From Ustilaginoidea virens (Eukaryota; Ascomycota; Sordariomycetes; Hypocreales; Clavicipitaceae): DNA of 64,000 bases. Position 1 is the first letter of the stretch. Every line of letters starts with the position of its first letter. Positions 61,376 to 64,000 of the stretch are shown here, in pieces. The DNA lies in NCBI RefSeq assembly GCF_000687475.1, contig NC_057319.1, positions 2,542,001-2,606,000 on the forward strand, in the 5' to 3' direction. The notes under the pieces are model-generated. The model made no database searches and had not been told where the DNA came from. It saw only the letters and a program-made list of their open reading frames with translations. The translations under genes and the position numbers were made by a program.

Positions 61376-61445
61376 TGTTTGTTTGTTTGTTTGTTTGTTT
61401 GTTTGTTTGTTTGTTTGTTTGTTTGTTTGTTTGTTTGTTTGTTTG
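61376..61445 (+). repeat. (TTTG)n microsatellite
   Basis: About 17 perfect TTTG units, among the longest uninterrupted short tandem repeats in the window. Confidence 0.95.
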
Positions 61446-61603
61446 AGGCTGGGAGGACCAGCACCAGGCCCGGGCCCCGGGGTGAGGTTCACGGCTGTAC
61501 TGTACTGTACTGTACCTAGCCTAACCTAATGCAGCGTTGCACTCAGCGGCCCCTGGGTCCTTTAGGATGTAGTTGAGTTGACCTAAGGTAAGCTCTAGGG
61601 TAT

Positions 61604-61695
61604 TGTGAGGGGCACGATGAGACAAAAGAGGCTTGATTAGGCTAAGCTAGGATATAAAATGGTAGAGCGCCTACATAGGTAAGGTCATGTGACAG
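61604..61695 (-). repeat. Dispersed repeat, copy B (inverted relative to copy A)
   Basis: Its reverse complement matches 15028-15121 at roughly 80-85% by eye, mainly with transition differences and one 2-base gap. Similarity stops abruptly on both sides, so this is a short isolated fragment. It lies about 220 bp upstream of the aldehyde dehydrogenase start. Confidence 0.75.
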
Positions 61696-61918
61696 GTATC
61701 TGGGTTCCCCGATAATCCTTACAGGCTACAGTACCAGACTGATCGGGATCCGTGATGACGCACCTTGACTGACCCATTTCCTTTCGTCCTCGTCCCACAC
61801 CTTCCCGCCCTCTCGACATCCGATCCCTGATCCCTGGTAAAACCCCGTCAAACCCGTCAACAGACATCCGAGACTTCGTGGGCGTCGGCCAGCTTCTCTA
61901 CAGCCAGACCCAACAAGT

Positions 61919-63678
61919 ATGGACGAGAATTTCGGTCTCTGGTGTTTTGGACGACAAGTCCCGGGTCGTGGCGAACCGTATGGCTCCCTCTTCTCGCTTC
62001 GCAAGCACTGCGCTCGTCTTCACATACTAATAAGGCGTCCGTCTCACAGGCTTTCCGTGCGAGACCCTGCTACAGGCCAGCTCATCAGCAAGTTCGTCCG
62101 CACTTGATGGACCGCCTTGCCTCGTCTGATGCGTTGGCGACACCAAACTCCATCCGACATCTTGACTCGCATCTTTTGACTGCACCTTGACTGACATGTT
62201 TTGACCGGACGTCATTGCGAGTTAGGTGTCAAACCGCTTCCCCGCAAGACGTGCAGCACGCCGTCGAGTTTGCGCACCAGGTTTTCCAGTCTGGGTCGTG
62301 GTCAAAAGCTCCGAGACATGTACGTGCCGACGTGCTCGAAAAAGCCGCGGAGCTTTTGGGCCTCCAGCTTCCTACGCTCATCGAGCTGGAAGTGAAGCAA
62401 ACTGGCCGCGCCATCCGCGAGATGAAGGCCCAGGTACCTTCTCTTCTTCGCTGGTTCAAGTACTATGCGGGAGTGCTGCGCACCGAGGAGCGGCCGGTCT
62501 TGCCCACCACCGGAAAGCTGCACAACTGGCTGGACAGGGTGCCCCTGGGCGTCGTCGCGCAGATCACGCCCTTCAACCACCCCTTGCTGATTGCTGTGAA
62601 GAAGCTTGCTCCCGCCCTGGCGGCGGGCAACAGCGTGATACTCAAGCCCAGCGAACTTACCCCCTTGACAAGTCTCCTGCTTGGCCCCATCTTCTCGGCC
62701 GCCGGCCTCCCCGCCGGCGCCTTTACCGTTCTGCCCGGTCTTGGGCCAGTGACAGGCAAAGCGCTCGTCAGTCACCCCACGGTACGAAAGGTAGACGTGA
62801 CTGGTGGGACGGCTGCCGGACGTGCTATCGGCTCCATTGTCGGGGGAAACCTTGCCCGGTACACAGCTGAGCTCGGTGGCAAAGCTCCCCTGGTTGTCTT
62901 TGACACGGCAAACGTTGATGCAGCCGTCAACGGGGTCGCTTTCGGGTCCTTTGTTGCCGCCGGACAGACATGCGTGGCGGCAACCAGAATCCTCGCTCAC
63001 AGCAGCCTCATGCCGTCTCTTGTTGCGAAGCTGGAGCGCAAGTGCGCGTTCATCAGGAAGAACATGGCGTCTCCGTTGAATGAAGAGTCCACCATGGGCC
63101 CTCTCATCTCCTCCAGGCAGCTGCAAAACGTGGAAACCCTCGTGGCCGACTGCGTCAGTGGCGGAACAGGAAGAGTCATCTGCGGCGGCGCCCGGCTGAC
63201 CGGGACTTCTGAGCTCGACGGCACAGACTTCTCAAAGGGCTACTTCTACCCGCCCACGGTGATTGTGTCGACCTCGAAGGCCAGTGTCACCGCCTCGCGG
63301 CTGTGGAAAGAAGAGGCGTTTGGTCCCGTTATCGTGGTGGTCGGCTTCGACGCGGAAGAAGAGGCAATACAGCTCGCAAACGACAGCGACTTTGGGCTGG
63401 GAGCCGCTCTGTGGACGCAAGATCTTAGCCAAGCCTTTAGAGTCTCGGAGAGAATCAGCTCGGGGATAGTCTGGGTGAATACGCACCATCGCAACGACCC
63501 CAGCAGTCCGTGGGGGGGGGCGTCGACCGCGAGCGGCGTGGGCAGCGAGAACGGCATCGAAGCCTACCACGCATACACCGCCATCAAGAGCGTCATCATC
63601 AACTACGCATCTACCGACGAGACGCTGGCCGCAGAGGACTGGTTTCAGGAAGGCCCCGGACAAGTGCGATACGGCTGA
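61919..63678 (+). CDS. NAD(P)-dependent aldehyde dehydrogenase
   Basis: My model has three exons (61919-61977, 62050-62091, 62226-63678) and 517 residues. Exon 3 alone holds nearly the whole ALDH fold: ITPFNHPLLIAVKKLAPALAAGN around the cofactor site, KPSELTP, the general base Glu249 in ELGGKAP and the nucleophile Cys283 in GQTCVAATR, 34 residues apart as usual. EEAFGPVIVV and WVNTHHRND are further conserved blocks. The two upstream introns restore the expected N-terminal RDPATGQLISK ... SPQDVQHAVEFA. The first acceptor has a textbook ACTAATAAG branch site; the second intron uses a weaker GTTCGT donor. The protein has only about 24 residues before DPATG, slightly fewer than normal, so the start is uncertain. 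It resembles betaine- or benzaldehyde-type ALDHs, but the substrate is unknown. Confidence 0.85.
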
Positions 63679-64000
63679 CGGGGCCAGTCACGCGTAAATG
63701 CAACCGCACCCGCCAAAATGCCCCCCCCCCCCCCTGTTTCATTGCCGCACCTGTCCCGTGCGCTTTGCGGAAAACGCGCAGAAAACTGTAGATGCCGTTA
63801 GCTCTGCTGCTGACTGCCCACGGACCATACGTGATGCCACGTCGCAACCTGGCGACGCTAGCAAAGCCCAGATGTGCGGCCCACCTGCTGCACGAGCAAC
63901 GGCAATGGCCATGTGATGATGACGCTGTGTTTGAACAAGCATCCGGAGTCAGTCTCAGGTGCTGTATATTTTGCGGCTTGAAAAAGGGGAGCCTGTTGAC
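63679..64000. other. Downstream flank of the aldehyde dehydrogenase gene
   Basis: About 320 bp to the window end. A C-run (63721-63734) is the only notable feature; no gene is seen. Confidence 0.6.

Larger units (their letters stand above)
60691..61918. other. Intergenic region upstream of the aldehyde dehydrogenase gene
   Basis: No gene supported. A frame at 60777-61025 contains a hydrophobic segment but lacks a good ATG and lies in the AMSH-like 3' region. A (TTTG)n array of about 17 units is at 61376-61445, GTACT repeats at 61498-61515, and the inverted copy of the dispersed repeat at 61604-61695. Confidence 0.55.

Overview
This window looks like nuclear DNA of a filamentous ascomycete, most likely a Sordariomycete and probably in the Hypocreales. 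Genes carry short introns (about 55-310 nt) with fungal-type donors (GTAAGT, GTATGT, GTGAGT) and CTAAC/CTGAC branch sites. The conserved proteins are fungal-type, and intergenic DNA is rich in microsatellites and long homopolymer runs. The order assignment is inference; no rRNA or other marker gene is present.

Layout from left to right. 2.4-3.8 kb: vacuolar aspartyl protease (PEP4). 4.7-7.7 kb: a Gln-rich, probably nuclear protein. 8.7-10.0 kb (-): a mitochondrial RMD1/RMND1-family protein. 10.8-12.3 kb: SEC14 lipid-transfer protein. 13.3-14.1 kb (-): kinetochore subunit MIS14. 14.2-16.3 kb: a repeat island. It holds a 793-bp terminal-inverted-repeat element with internal ~93-bp tandem units, then a dead reading frame whose six stop codons all fit repeat-induced point mutation (RIP), a fungal process that mutates repeats. 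16.6-18.4 kb (-): a Golgi-type glycosyltransferase. 20.7-21.5 kb (-): a small four-exon gene of unknown function that only appears once spliced. 23.7-25.2 kb: proteasome ATPase RPT3. 26.6-28.1 kb (-): folliculin-like LST7. 28.1-34.5 kb: 6.4 kb with no supported gene. 34.5-38.0 kb (-): a DIM-2-type DNA methyltransferase with an apparent one-codon first exon. 41.4-43.0 kb (-): SLD2, divergent from a RING-finger gene at 43.5-44.6 kb. 45.1-46.0 kb (-): DASH subunit SPC34. 49.5-51.7 kb: a GT90 (CAP10-like) glycosyltransferase. 52.6-54.5 kb (-): mitochondrial transcription factor MTF1. 55.1-56.6 kb (-): VPS4. 57.3-57.9 kb: prefoldin subunit 6. 58.9-60.7 kb: an AMSH-like deubiquitinase. 61.9-63.7 kb: an aldehyde dehydrogenase.

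Most genes are single-copy housekeeping genes: chromosome segregation and replication (MIS14, SPC34, SLD2), proteostasis (RPT3, PFD6, PEP4), the ESCRT pathway (VPS4 and the AMSH-like enzyme, about 2.3 kb apart), nutrient signalling (LST7) and mitochondrial expression (MTF1, RMD1 family). There is no secondary-metabolite cluster, CRISPR array or convincing tRNA. The most unusual content is the repeat island, a second diverged copy of one of its sequences upstream of the aldehyde dehydrogenase gene, and a DNA methyltransferase of the kind that methylates RIP-mutated DNA in Neurospora. Splice models below were built by reading frame and splice-site inspection, and each joins in phase.
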